A DNA stretch of 64,000 nt from Rhabdophis nuchalis (GCA_039707465.1 CM077645.1:167105503-167169502); one strand, 5' to 3'. Shown: positions 46,344 to 56,810, numbered from the stretch's first letter. A program made the numbers and translations. The notes: generated by a model from the sequence alone, not told the origin.

Positions 46344-46831
46344 TTGTTCTGGCCCCCCTTTCTCCGACTAATACAAGACTGCCTGCCTGCCACTAACTCT
46401 CTTGGCTGCTTGCCTGAATGACTCTGAACAGATATGAAGCTTCCTAACTCAACTAAATACGAACCTGAAAATCAACATGAATAAACACGAACCTAGAAAT
46501 CCAACGTTGTTCTCTGCAAGGACTTTCTTAGCAAAGACTTCCTTTTAAACCCTCTTGGGAGGGGCCAGGCATTAGGCAGCTGGGACTAATTCAAATCCTC
46601 CGAGTTCGCTTCTGATGCAATTGAAGCCTCCTTTTTGCAGCCCTTCTCAATCTAGCATCAGGGACAAACTGGCCTTGATCCTCCCCACTATTCCAAGACC
46701 CAGGTGCCTCCTGATGACCAGCCGGGCTCTCTGCTCTCTCAAGGTCGCTCTCCTCCTCCAGAGCAGACTCATAGGACTCCTCACTAGAGGAGTCCATCAG
46801 CAGCTCATCCGGATCTGGCTGAGTCACAACA
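46344..46831 (-). mobile_element. Solo LTR with 5-bp target duplication
   Basis: caaat flanks at 46339-46343 and 46832-46836. On the minus strand the element begins TGTTGTGACTCAGCC and ends CCAGAACAA, with a TATA-like 'gggtttaaaagg' about 280 bp in. No internal coding domain remains, so it looks like a solo LTR formed by recombination. Confidence 0.6.
46591..46830 (-). other. Open acidic frame within LTR U3
   Basis: The minus frame stays open for about 80 codons of the LTR 5' half: PDPDELLMDSSSEESYESAL, then EEESDLERAESPAGHQE and RRAAKRRLQLHQKRTRRI, stop at 46591. The composition is acidic, then basic. It may be the LTR-embedded C-terminus of an internal gene or chance. I cannot assign a family. 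Confidence 0.3.
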
Positions 46832-47211
46832 CAAATCATAGTCATATTCATACATCATATTAAAACTTGATGTTGTTCAATTAGTATTCGCTTTGCATAA
46901 TGTGTAAAGTCATTGTGATTTACAAACTATGGCTTAGGTCCAGGGTAGACAACTTTTTCCAGGCTCAGAACCTCATCTCATCAGAGCCTACACTCTAATG
47001 ACTGGAACTAAGAAAAAAATTAAAAGTTCATCTAATCTCATATTTAATCTATGAATATCATGACTCTCCAGTCATCTATTTAATTAATTCCCACCACCAC
47101 CCACTTAGAAACTAAAATTAGATGACAATCTTATGTGGTCTTGGGAACATAGTATTGGGGCCTTGGGTTTTACATCTCTGGTTTATGGCACTGATTACCC
47201 TATGCATGCTG

Positions 47212-47467
47212 CAGTGGTGGGTTCCGGATCCATTGCAACGGGGCTGGGCACCCATCACATGAGTGTGCGCAGTGCGTGCATGCGTCCTTACTGCCCGTGA
47301 TGCCTCTACAATGCTCCAGCTGCTCGGCAGAGTGTTGCACAGCCGCCATGTGCTCTGTGCGCCTGCACGGAAGCCCCAAAAACTTCAAATACCGGTAGGG
47401 AACTAGGGTGGGTGGGCGGGCCCTCAAGAGCACTGTACTGGGGCGTACTAGTCGTAACCCACCACTG
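47212..47467. mobile_element. hAT element (cagtggtgggtt family), exact duplication
   Basis: gcatgctg flanks at 47204-47211 and 47468-47475. Ends cagtggtgggttccgg and gtaacccaccactg are inverted repeats. The interior is CpG-rich ('cagtgcgtgcatgcgtcc'). Confidence 0.92.
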
Positions 47468-47787
47468 GCATGCTGCCACTATGAGTTATTCAAGAAACCA
47501 CAGTGTTTCTGATAAGTGACTCATCTACAAAAGCATCTGAAAACATTTTGTAAGATATTTGTGAATTGATAGCATAGCGTTCTAGGGAAAATAAGACAAA
47601 TTTTTAGACTTGATTGGAGTGCCTACTATTGGAGATATTAGAAGGAAGGATTTGTCTCAATTGTAGCATTCATGTTTCAGGCAACATGTAAAAGAATATC
47701 TGCTTTTGTGATCACATGTCAATAATAGGGTAACTCAAGGCAGTTATTCCATGGAGAGCATGTTGAGATCTGCTAAGATGAAATATA

Positions 47788-47905
47788 GTGGGACCTTGGG
47801 TCACAAAGAGGTCAGACCATGACCAAATTGGGTGCCGACCAAAAAATCTGTGAAATGTTTCACTCAGGTCACGAACACATCCTTGGGTACCGATCAAAAT
47901 TATAA
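47788..47905. mobile_element. Possible MITE fragment
   Basis: 'agtgggaccttgggtcacaa' and 'caggtcacgaacacatcctt' and 'gggtaccgatcaaa' look like a decayed member of the acctcggttcg-type squamate MITEs. The borders are unclear. Confidence 0.3.
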
Positions 47906-47929
47906 TAGTACTGAACAAGGGGACTTATA

Positions 47930-48138
47930 ACTGGTCCTCGAGAGTTTCAACAGTTGCAGTGTCCCCACAGTCATAAAATTGTATTTTCCAATGTTCCCTA
48001 CTGGCTTTCCACAAGGAAAATAAATGGGAAGCTTGCAGAGAATCAAAAGCATGATCATGTGAATGCTCACTTATGACCTCTGCAGTTCTTGCTTAACAAC
48101 AGGAACCAGGACTGCTCTTGTAAGCTGAGGACTACCTT
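47930..48138. mobile_element. MITE of the 'ttaacaactg' family, fragment
   Basis: Begins 'ataactggtcctcgagagtt' and ends 'gtaagctgaggactaccttt', the two ends of the family. The interior is shortened and diverged ('catgatcatgtgaatgctca'). Confidence 0.5.
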
Positions 48139-48284
48139 TATAAGAGATTTTTTTAATTCTGAGATACAAGATATTGAAACAGGGACTGGGCATTCAAAGA
48201 CGCTTTGTCATATCTAGTCTTCTCCTTTCCTATGCTAAGTCATATAAATCAACGAAGAACCTCTTGGTTCAAGGTTGGCTTGGT

Positions 48285-48643
48285 TAAGGTAAAGATAAAG
48301 GTTCCCCTCACACATATGTGCTAGTCATTCCCAACTTTAGGGGGCGATGTTTATCTATGTTTCAAAGCTGAAGAGCCAGCGCTGTCCAAAGACGTCTTCA
48401 TCGTCATGTGGCCAGCATGACTAATCACCGAAGGCACATGGAACGCTGTTACCTTCCCACCAAAGGTGGTTCCAATTTTTCTATTTGTATTTTTTATATG
48501 CTTTCGAACTGCTAGGTTGGCAGAAACTGGGACAAGTAACAGGAGCTCACTCCGTTACATGGCGCTAGGGATTCGAACCACCGAATTGCCGACCTTTCTG
48601 ATCGACAAGCTCAACATCTTAGCCACTAAGCCAATGTGTCCCC
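48285..48643 (-). mobile_element. Full-length tRNA-derived squamate SINE
   Basis: On the minus strand it begins 'ggggacacattggcttagtg', has the B-box-like 'ggtggttcgaatccctagcg' and ends 'ggggaacctttatctttacc'. Internal blocks 'gaacgctgttaccttccc' and 'gctttcgaactgctaggttg' are diagnostic of a common squamate SINE family. Confidence 0.8.
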
Positions 48644-48890
48644 ACATTAGCTAAGCCCTTATTGCAAGCTGAAGAAATTCAGCTTTACGCCATTTAAGAG
48701 GAATCACCTGAAAAAAAAATCTGATCAAGTCATTTGAAATTATGACTGGTCAACTTTTAAAACAATTTCTGTCTTTGAAGTTATTTTTTTCCTTCCCTGC
48801 TCCTCTGAAATCTTTCAGTTAAGAGAAACTTTTTTCTTTGAGTTGAGTTGATTGGTAAAGAACAAAACCTAACCACTTTTCTCCATCACT

Positions 48891-49402
48891 CTTCAAGGTA
48901 TTGATAACCATATTTAAAGCGCTCCATGGCACGGGACCTGGGTATTTGCGAGACCGCCTCCTACCACATACCTCCCTCCATCCTGTCCGCTCGCACAGGG
49001 AGGTCCTCCTCAGGGTGCTGTCTGCTGGCCAATGCCGGCTGGCGGCCCCCAGGGGAAGGGCCTTCTCTGTGGCGGGGCTGGCTCTCTGGAACGACCTACC
49101 CCCCAACATTCGTACCATCACGGACCTGCGCCTCTTTCACCGGGAGCTTAAAACTCACTTTTTCCATCTGGCTGGCCTGGCTTAGACTTTATTAACAAAT
49201 TGTGGGGATTTTATTAAGGGTTTTTAGATGGTTTTAAAGATGTTTTTAGCACGGGTTTAAATTTAATATATTTTTATTGTAGTTATATTGTATTTTGTAT
49301 TGTTTTGTATTGTTTTAATATTTGCCTGTGCGCCGCCCTGAGTCCCTTCGGGGAGATAGGGCGGGATACAAATCCAATAAACATAAACATAAACAAACAT
49401 GT
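48891..49402 (+). mobile_element. 5'-truncated LINE 3' end (CR1/L2 group)
   Basis: The open C-terminal frame at 48901-49185 reads FKALHGTGPGYLRDRLLPHT, SHREVLLRVLSAGQCR and LWNDLPPNIRTITDLRLF, followed by the 3' UTR 'gcgccgccctgagtccct' and a short 'aaacat' tail. Endonuclease and RT are absent. Confidence 0.85.
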
Positions 49403-49997
49403 CAGCTGAGTGATTTGTATATGACAGAACTTACTTAGAACTGTGCACTTCTGTACCTCAATGTGTACTATTCCAAAGCATCACTGGAGGGTGCTGCCAT
49501 GCTATGCCAAATCATGAATATGAAAATAAATGCAGGATTAAAAGTATTCCCCACAGCATTAAAGTTAAACTTTCTTTCCTTTCAAAATCCCAAGATTTAC
49601 TACGGAGCACATTAGAACAAAAATTTAATAGTTAGACATTCTGGTGCGCTAAAAATGTTATATTGAGAATGATGTTAAAAATAAGAGAAGTTTCTTGCTG
49701 GTCAGATAAGATTAGCAACTTAACCTTCTTTTCCTACCCAACCAGATGTTTTTAGGAAGTCCACAGCAGGACAAAGCAACTACACATTTGTTTCCTTGTG
49801 CTTGCTAATTGAAAAAGCACAAAAAATATCTTAGCCATGAACTGCATGAATTTTCTCTAATATCCTTTAAGAATTGCCAGGAAAAAGGGCTTGATTACAT
49901 CTTGTGATAGGGAGTTGCAGTTTAACAATGATTTATAAAACAGTACTTTCTTTTTGGTCTTTATTCAAGACAGAATCAATGTTAAGAGGCCCTAGAT

Positions 49998-50457
49998 CTG
50001 TGATTGCGAAACTATGGCTCGTGTGCCAGATGTGGCGCGCAAAGCCATCTCTCCAGGCACGCGAGCTGTTGTCCGTTGCTCTTCCGTTGCTCTTCTCATG
50101 CCAGCCAGCTGGTCTTCACGTTGCTCTTCCGTTGCTCTTCTCATGCCAGCCAGCTGGTCTTCATGTGTGCGGGAATGCCAGAAACTGGAAGAGCAGCTGC
50201 CTAGTACGCATGTGTACACCGGGAAGATGATCTTCCGGTTTCTGGCACACACGCATGCATGCGCACCAGCCACCTAGTCTTCCAGTTTCTGGCCCGCATG
50301 CATGCAGAAAGACCAGATAGCCAGTGCGCATGCTGAAAACCCGAAGGTCACCTTCCTGACACGCACATGAGCACTGGAAGACTGCTCTTTCTGTTTCTGG
50401 CATGCACACGCGCACTCCCATTTTTGTACTTGGTGCCGAAAGGTTTCGCCAACACTG
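49998..50457. mobile_element. hAT element (cagtgatggc family) with internal duplication
   Basis: Flanks ccctagat (49990-49997) and tcctagat (50458-50465) agree at 7 of 8. Ends ctgtgattgcgaaac and gtttcgccaacactg are inverted repeats. The interior contains repeated 'ttccggtttctggcacacac'-type units. Confidence 0.85.
50074..50163. repeat. Exact 45-bp tandem duplication inside hAT element
   Basis: 50074-50118 and 50119-50163 are identical. Each begins cgttgctcttccgttgctct and ends with a copy of ccagccagctggtcttca. Within each unit the 'cgttgctctt' motif is itself doubled. Confidence 0.95.
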
Positions 50458-50465
50458 TCCTAGAT

Positions 50466-51214
50466 TCTAGCTTTATATTATGCCTCCACTTCCTCCATAG
50501 TTCGTATACACTGTCTGGGAATCTGACCTTTGATTGTAAAAAGAGTTTGAGATAGGGTTTCCCCCAAACATTGCTATCACATTACAAATGTTTTTCAGAA
50601 AGAAAAGAGGCTGCCTTTAGCACTTATGCTCAATATTGTAATACTTGGCTAGAAAACAATAGTTTCCAGGCTTTGAATCAGACCTTGTCATGAGAATCTT
50701 TTTGGTATTATTATTATTATCACTTTGCTGACATCAGCAGTTGTTTATATAGTTGTGTAATTCCATTAATACCATGGTACATATGGTGCATGAAAAATAT
50801 TGTACTTATAGTATTTTTTTTAAAGTATCATGTATTAATCATATTTTTAAAAAGAAGAAGACTGAACAAGTAAGGAAGAGGAGAAAAGAAATATAGTATC
50901 TATAGGGGGGAAATGAGTTACAAGAGGGTAAAATTATTACTCAGTATATTGTTGATGAGATATTTAAAAAATACATTAATTTTTTTTAACAGGGTGAGTA
51001 AAGATCTGAATCTCTGAGATAAGTGCCAAAATCTCCATTATTTTTTGGAGAAGCAGAAGCAGGACAGATAAATGTTAGTTTCTAATTTCCCCTTGGTTTG
51101 ACTAATAGAAACTATTTACTGATATTTTAATTTTTTCAGTGAGTCTTATTTTGATTCATTTATCAGTTCTTGTTATAAACTTTGATACCCCTTCTGGAAG
51201 AATCTGTTCCAGAA
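50466..51214. other. Unassigned flanking DNA
   Basis: AT-rich; nothing named. Confidence 0.4.
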
Positions 51215-51400
51215 GATGGTGCTCCAGGACTGCTGGTGTGGTATAAAAACTGGCAGAATTCTGTATTGTCCCTAAAGCTTTTAAACTTCTGCAGGGAGCT
51301 ACTCCGGCATCTTCCCTTGGAATTTGAAATTGAGTGTTAACAACATGCTGATGACAACTAGCTGCATCTATCCCTTCATCTATGGTGACGTAACAGTAAT
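51215..51400 (+). pseudogene. Old L2-like LINE RT fragment
   Basis: In the plus frames I can follow a decayed RT segment: 'SVLSPxLxNFYxxxL'-like at 51265-51305, then a reading close to EFEIEC..HADD...LHLSLHLW at 51320-51385, corresponding to the YADD region of L2 proteins. It is much more diverged than the other LINE copies. Confidence 0.35.
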
Positions 51401-52104
51401 GCTGATTTAAAATGAAAAATTGCCTGAATGATGCAGATTTTTAATAGAAAAACATTTTTTAAAATATAAAGTACTATGCAAGTACTATCCTGAAAAATCG
51501 TAGATTTAAAATTAACTTTTGTAATAGAATAAATGTCAGAACCTACTGACATTTATAAAGCTAAATATGTCCTTGAATTGTACTCAACTCTTTGTGACTA
51601 TTAAAAAACAAGCACACAATTTTATTGGCAACATATGGAGGTGATTCTGCATTGGCATCTTTCAGGATATTTTTCATCTTCTCATAGTAGTTTGTAGCCC
51701 TTCTACTCTCTCACTTAAGTACTAAGCAGGTCTGACTCAACTTTGCTTCTGAATACACATAATGTCAGCCAATACGTATGTCACTATACTCATTGTAATA
51801 GATTCTGTTTAAAATTATGCCCAGGCTAGTAGAATAAGAAAGCCTGACTCAGGGTTATTTTGACATGTGAAGCTACAGTTCACTTTCAGCATTTTACAGA
51901 GCAATTTAAATCTGATAGGTTTTTGTATATTGAAAAATAAAAGAGAAAAAACATAAAGTTATGATACAGATGATATGTGGGGACTAGCCTTTTGTTTTGA
52001 GGTTAAATGAACCAGAGAGCAAGGGATCATAAATGAGCGTAACCCTCTTTTTAATGATGAGGCCAGAATTTGGCATACAATTAGCCTCAGTTTCATGGTA
52101 CTAT

Positions 52105-52319
52105 CAGACGTGGGTTCCTACTGGTTCGGACCGGTTTGAATGAGTAGGTAGTAACTCAGTCTGCCATGCTCCCGAACTGGTCCTATTGGCGGTACCATAG
52201 GTGCTGCCATTTTGTTTTTTTACTACTGCACATGCGTGCGCAGTGTGCATCAAGCGTGCGTGCCCCCGAAGTGTGTCCCTGAGTGAACTAGCAGTAGCAG
52301 AAGCCAGAAGCCATCCCTG
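52105..52319. mobile_element. hAT element with exact 8-bp duplication
   Basis: ggtactat flanks at 52097-52104 and 52320-52327. The left end is cagacgtgggttcctactgg and the right end ccatccctg. The interior 'gcacatgcgtgcgcagtgtg' resembles the 47212 element. Confidence 0.85.
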
Positions 52320-52515
52320 GGTACTATTTATATTTATATAACTCTTTCTATTATACTCAAATAGAAGGATCTAGTAAGGCTGAAACATGGAATAAACAGG
52401 CAGCTAAAGTCAAATTAACTGGGTTTATACATACCGTAGTAACCACAAACAAGCAAATGCATGTATTCCATTCTTACATGTCATATGCACTTATAGTTAT
52501 TTATTAATTATTTAA

Positions 52516-55500
52516 TTGTTTATGCCTATGCCAATGTATTCCAGACTAGACCTATTACAGCTGCGAGAGTCTCCGCTCTCGCAGGTTTGGCCCTCCATTC
52601 TATCGAGGGCCCGCCTCGATGAAGGATTCATTGATCTGAAGAGGCGGGCGAAACGCGGCCTAAGGGGTTTTTTAGCGGGTAGATTATTGTTAATTTTAGA
52701 GGGTACCAGGGAGGGGGGAGGGTATAATAAATCAAACAGAGAGGGCCAGGCTTGCAGTCGATGGAGGGAAGCGGAGGCCGATAGGGGGGGGGACACACAA
52801 GTCGTTCCAGTTGGGGGCATACCGATTCAGAGGGTCGTGGGGAGAGGCAGGGCCGAGGGGAGACAAGCTACATCCTCCCGGTTGTTGGCGCGCGGCCGTT
52901 GGTTAAAAACGGTCGGGCGCCACAACCCCCGCAAACTAGGTGGTCAGGAAGTACAGAGCCAGGGCCTGCGGCTGATGTTTTGCAATGCCAGGTCCATTGT
53001 CAACAAGGCCCCCCTCATTAGTGACCTTCTGTCAGAGGGGGGCCCGGACCTGGCCGGAATAGCGGAGACCTGGTTGGGCCACGAGGGAGGACTCCCCCTC
53101 GTTGAAATGTGCCCACCAGGCTACCGTGCTTTTCATCAGCCGCGGGCCCTAGGCAGGGGTGGTGGGGTAGCGGTCATTGTAAAAGAAGGTCTTGAGGCGA
53201 GAGAGACCATTGTGCCACAGACTACCGGTTGTGAGTCCCTCTGTGTGAAGTGGGGCCTAGGGAGGCAGTTGGGCTTGCTGGTTGTATACCTGGCTCCCCG
53301 CTATGTAGCAGCAGCCCTGCCCGAGCTCCTCGAGGTGATCGCTACGGTGGCAGTGGAGACCCCCAGACTTTTAGTCATGGGGGACTTTAATCTGCCATCG
53401 GTGGGCGAATCATCCGAGGTAGCTCGGGAGTTCATGGCTTCCATGACGGCCATGGACCTGACCCAAGTAATTCAAGGCCCCACTCACGAGGGTGGACATA
53501 CACCGGATCTCATCTTTGTTTCAGGCCAATGGAAGAGTGATCTGGGTATAGGGGATATAGTCATCACGCCCTTGTCATGGTCAGACCACTCACTTCTCCG
53601 CCTCGACTTTCCGACCGCTGCTCCCCTCCGCGGGGAGGCGGAACCAGAGTCTCCAATCTGGTACCGCCCCAGGCGCCTGATGGACCCGGATGGGTTCCAG
53701 ACGGCGCTTGGGCCATTTCCTGTATCCCTGACCCGTGCCCCGATGGAGGACCTCACGGCCGCATGGAATAGTGCGGCCGTGGGAGCCTTGGATCGGGTCG
53801 CGCCCTTGCGGCCTCTCGTGCGGCGGCGAAACACCCAGGCCCCTTGGTTTACCGAGGAGCTGAGGGTGATGAAACGCCGCAAGAGATGCCTAGAGAGAAG
53901 ATGGAGGTCTACCCGATCTGGATCTGACCGGACACAGGTAAGAGCCCATTTACGGACTTACATTGTGGCGCTGAGAGTGGCCAAACACCATCATTGTGCC
54001 ACTCTCATAGCATCCGCAGACAACCGCCCTGCCGCCCTGTTTAGGGTGACCCGCTCCCTCCTTCAACAGAGGGTGCGGGAAGCCCCGTTACAGGGTAGAG
54101 CAGAGGAATTTGTGACTTTTCTGCAGGAGAAAACCGCTCAGATACAGAACGAGTTAGCCCCCATTCATGGCCCAGTGAGATGCCACGAGGGAGATCTTGT
54201 TTGGGAGGAGTTTGACTCCGTTACTTCCGAAGATATGGACAGGTTACGTGGGCGACTGCGAGCCACCACATGTTTACTGGACCCGTGTCCCTCCTGGCTT
54301 GTACTGGCATCCTGGGAGGTGACACGAGGCTGGCTCCAAGAGGTTGTCAACGCATCCTTGAGTGAGGGTTCCTTGCCTGCTTCCCTAAAAGAGGCGATGG
54401 TGAGGCCCCTCCTTAAGAAGCCCTCTTTGGATCCAGCTCTTTTAAACAACTATCGTCCTGTCTCCAACCTTCCCTTTTTGGCGAAGGTTGTCGAGAGTGT
54501 GGTGGCACAACAGTTTCCCCGTCACCTGGATGAAGTTGATTATCTAGATCCGCGCCAGTCCGGCTTTCGGCCCGGGCATAGCACCGAGACGGCATTGGTC
54601 GCGTTGGTGGATGATCTCTGGAGGGCCAGAGATGGGGGTTGTTCCTCCATCCTGGTCCTATTAGACCTCTCGGCGGCTTTCGATACCATCGACCATGGTA
54701 TCCTATTGCATCGGCTGGGGGGGTTGGGGGTGGGAGGCACCGTTTTGCGGTGGTTCTCCTCCTACCTCTCTGGCCGATCGCAATTTGTGTTGGCAGGGGG
54801 GCAGAGGTCGACCGCGAGACCCCTCATATGTGGGGTGCCTCAGGGGTCGGTCCTCTCGCCCCTCCTGTTTAACACATACATGAAGCCGCTGGGTGAGATC
54901 ATCCGTGCTTTTGGGGTAGAGTACCATCTATACGCTGACGACACCCAGCTGTATATATCTACCCCAGACCACCCCAACGATGCCGTAGCGGTGATGTGCC
55001 AGTGCCTGGAAGCCGTGCGGATCTGGATGGGAAGTAACGGACTCAAGCTAAACCCGACCAAGACCGAGTGGCTGTGGTTTCCGGCTGCCCGATTCAACCA
55101 GCTCACTCCATCGCTGGCCATAGGGGGCGAACATCTTGCCCCTGTGGATGGGGCGCGCAATTTGGGTGTCCTCCTGGATACCCGGCTGTCAATGGAAGAT
55201 CAGGTGACAGCCGTGGCCAGGAGGGCGTTTTACCAGGTTCGCCTGGTACGCCAATTGCGCCCCCTATTGGATCGGGACGCCCTTCGCACAGTCACTCATG
55301 CCCTCGTGACATCCCGACTGGACTATTGCAACTCTCTCTACATGGGGCTTCCCTTGAGGTGCACCCGGAGACTTCAGCTAGTCCAGAATGCAGCCGCGCG
55401 AGCAATTATGGGTACCACAAGGTATACCCATGTAACACCGCTCTTGCGCGAGCTGCACTGGCTGCCTGTCGTCTTCCGGGTGCGCTTCAAGGTATTAATT

Positions 55501-55779
55501 ATCATCTTTAAAGCGCTCCATGGCTCGGGACCTAGCTACTTGCGGGATCGGATCCTGCCTCATACATCCTCACGACCGATTCGCTCCCACAGAGAGGGAC
55601 TTCTCCGGGTGCCGTCCACTAGACTTTGTCAGCGGGCGACACCCAGGGGAAGGGCTCTCTCTGTGGCGGGCCCAGCCCTCTGGAACGACCTCCCCCCCGA
55701 TATTAGGACCACCACGGACCTCCGCTCCTTCCGTCTTAAATTGAAAACACACTTTTTCTGTCTTGCCGGCCTGGGATAG
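52516..55779 (+). CDS. Intact LINE (CR1/L2 group) endonuclease-reverse transcriptase frame
   Basis: The frame is uninterrupted for 1087 codons. After a Arg/Gly-rich N-terminal part comes an APE-type endonuclease (about residues 150-380: [43 protein letters not shown]). The RT follows at about residues 630-870: [34 protein letters not shown] at about 716-730, [14 protein letters not shown] at about 774, and YADD at 806-809. The L2-type C-terminal domain lies at about 980-1085. All catalytic motifs look intact. The first codon in frame is TTG and ATGs follow at 52522-52534, but these may be flanking DNA, so the true start is uncertain. No ORF1 is seen upstream. A close relative is broken at 34899-37975. 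Confidence 0.9.
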   Translation: MFMPMPMYSRLDLLQLRESPLSQVWPSILSRARLDEGFIDLKRRAKRGLRGFLAGRLLLILEGTREGGGYNKSNREGQACSRWREAEADRGGDTQVVPVGGIPIQRVVGRGRAEGRQATSSRLLARGRWLKTVGRHNPRKLGGQEVQSQGLRLMFCNARSIVNKAPLISDLLSEGGPDLAGIAETWLGHEGGLPLVEMCPPGYRAFHQPRALGRGGGVAVIVKEGLEARETIVPQTTGCESLCVKWGLGRQLGLLVVYLAPRYVAAALPELLEVIATVAVETPRLLVMGDFNLPSVGESSEVAREFMASMTAMDLTQVIQGPTHEGGHTPDLIFVSGQWKSDLGIGDIVITPLSWSDHSLLRLDFPTAAPLRGEAEPESPIWYRPRRLMDPDGFQTALGPFPVSLTRAPMEDLTAAWNSAAVGALDRVAPLRPLVRRRNTQAPWFTEELRVMKRRKRCLERRWRSTRSGSDRTQVRAHLRTYIVALRVAKHHHCATLIASADNRPAALFRVTRSLLQQRVREAPLQGRAEEFVTFLQEKTAQIQNELAPIHGPVRCHEGDLVWEEFDSVTSEDMDRLRGRLRATTCLLDPCPSWLVLASWEVTRGWLQEVVNASLSEGSLPASLKEAMVRPLLKKPSLDPALLNNYRPVSNLPFLAKVVESVVAQQFPRHLDEVDYLDPRQSGFRPGHSTETALVALVDDLWRARDGGCSSILVLLDLSAAFDTIDHGILLHRLGGLGVGGTVLRWFSSYLSGRSQFVLAGGQRSTARPLICGVPQGSVLSPLLFNTYMKPLGEIIRAFGVEYHLYADDTQLYISTPDHPNDAVAVMCQCLEAVRIWMGSNGLKLNPTKTEWLWFPAARFNQLTPSLAIGGEHLAPVDGARNLGVLLDTRLSMEDQVTAVARRAFYQVRLVRQLRPLLDRDALRTVTHALVTSRLDYCNSLYMGLPLRCTRRLQLVQNAAARAIMGTTRYTHVTPLLRELHWLPVVFRVRFKVLIIIFKALHGSGPSYLRDRILPHTSSRPIRSHREGLLRVPSTRLCQRATPRGRALSVAGPALWNDLPPDIRTTTDLRSFRLKLKTHFFCLAGLG
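52561..52649 (+). promoter_or_regulatory. Two stem-loops near the LINE 5' end
   Basis: Stem 1: ctgcgaga (52561-52568) pairs with tctcgcag (52577-52584). Stem 2: gcccgcctc (52609-52617) pairs with gaggcgggc (52641-52649). These may form a structured leader in the LINE RNA. The role is not known. Confidence 0.4.
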
Positions 55780-55961
55780 CTACTCCTCTGTTTTTAGGGT
55801 CTTTTGGGGATTTTTAGTTAGATAGTTTTAATGGGTATTTTAGCACAGGTTAATTAATTTAATTTATTTTTAATGAAATATGTATATAGTCATTGTTCTT
55901 ATTTCTCCTGTGCACCGCCCCGAGTCCCTGTGGGGAGAGGGTGTAGTTTATAAGAAATAAA

Positions 55962-55981
55962 TTATTATTATTATTATTATA
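55962..55981. repeat. (ATT)n tail of LINE
   Basis: Six to seven ATT units follow 'ttataagaaataaattatt' at the LINE 3' terminus. Confidence 0.85.
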
Positions 55982-56580
55982 AACCATTTTGTTTTAGCAT
56001 GCTGGGTACATTTATTCGAATACTGTCTATTCTTTGAACTATAATTAAGCAAACAAAGTCATAGCAAGCTGAGTGAATTTATTTGTTAGATTCAAAACAT
56101 AGCATGTGGCTATTCTTATAATTTTTTCTTTGCACAAAGTGTGGATACTTCGTTTTGGTAAATAATCACAATGACAGATGGTAGCTGTGACAGAGTTCTG
56201 ATTGACATCTTGACTTTTTTTTAACCATTATTATTCTATTTTTATCCTCCTTTTTTAAAAATATAACTTAAGACAGCAAACATACCTTGTGTTCTTGCAC
56301 TTTCACTCTGAGAGGAGAGTTGGGCTGAGAAAGAAGGATTGATCCAAGGTTACTCAGCCAGCTTTTATACCTAAAATGGGAGTAGAATGCACAGGCTCCT
56401 GGCTCCTAGGCCAACATCATAACACCATACTGTAAATCTTACCCTGAAGATACTGTGTGTTTGTGTCCCCCAAGTAATCAGTAATTGATTCCATATTGAC
56501 ATTTTCATTGGAGGCATAGAGATGGAATGAGAAACTGAGCAGGAAATCATTTCTTGCAAGTTGTTTTTTTTCTTGCTCAT

Positions 56581-56675
56581 TTTGTGAACTACTTGCCTCC
56601 AGAACTTGTTAATGGTCTGATACTAGAGGTTTTAAAGAAGAGATTGGACAACCATTTGTCTGAAATGGTATAGGG
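56581..56675 (+). mobile_element. CR1 3'-UTR fragment, part 1
   Basis: 'gaggttttaaagaagagatt' and 'ggacaaccatttgtctgaaatg' are plus-oriented CR1 3' sequence. It is interrupted by a MITE after gtataggg. Confidence 0.75.
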
Positions 56676-56810
56676 CAGGGGTCTGCAAAGTTGGCTCTTT
56701 GAAGACTGGTGAACTTCAACTCCCAGAATTCTCCAGCCAGCATGGCTGGCTGGGGAATTCTGGGAGTTGAAGTCCACCAGTCTTCAAAGAGCCAACTTTG
56801 CAGACCCCTG
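56676..56810. mobile_element. 135-bp fold-back hAT-type MITE in CR1
   Basis: gtataggg flanks exactly at 56668-56675 and 56811-56818. Ends caggggtctgcaaagttggc and gccaactttgcagacccctg are perfect inverted repeats. The core 'tcccagaattctccagccag' is shared with the 27235 MITE, but the outer about 45 bp differ. Confidence 0.92.

Larger units (their letters stand above)
52540..55985 (+). mobile_element. Young CR1/L2-group LINE copy
   Basis: The LINE body runs from about 52540, near two GC hairpins, through the intact coding frame, to a 3' UTR with 'ctcctgtgcaccgccccgag' and an (ATT)n tail at 55962-55980. The 5' border and target duplication could not be fixed. The absence of stops across 3.2 kb indicates a recent insertion. 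Confidence 0.85.

Noticed and set aside
49992..50421. Cys-rich frames of about 90-110 codons
   Set aside because: Same reason: they are within the hAT element at 49998-50457 and repeat with its 45-bp duplication.
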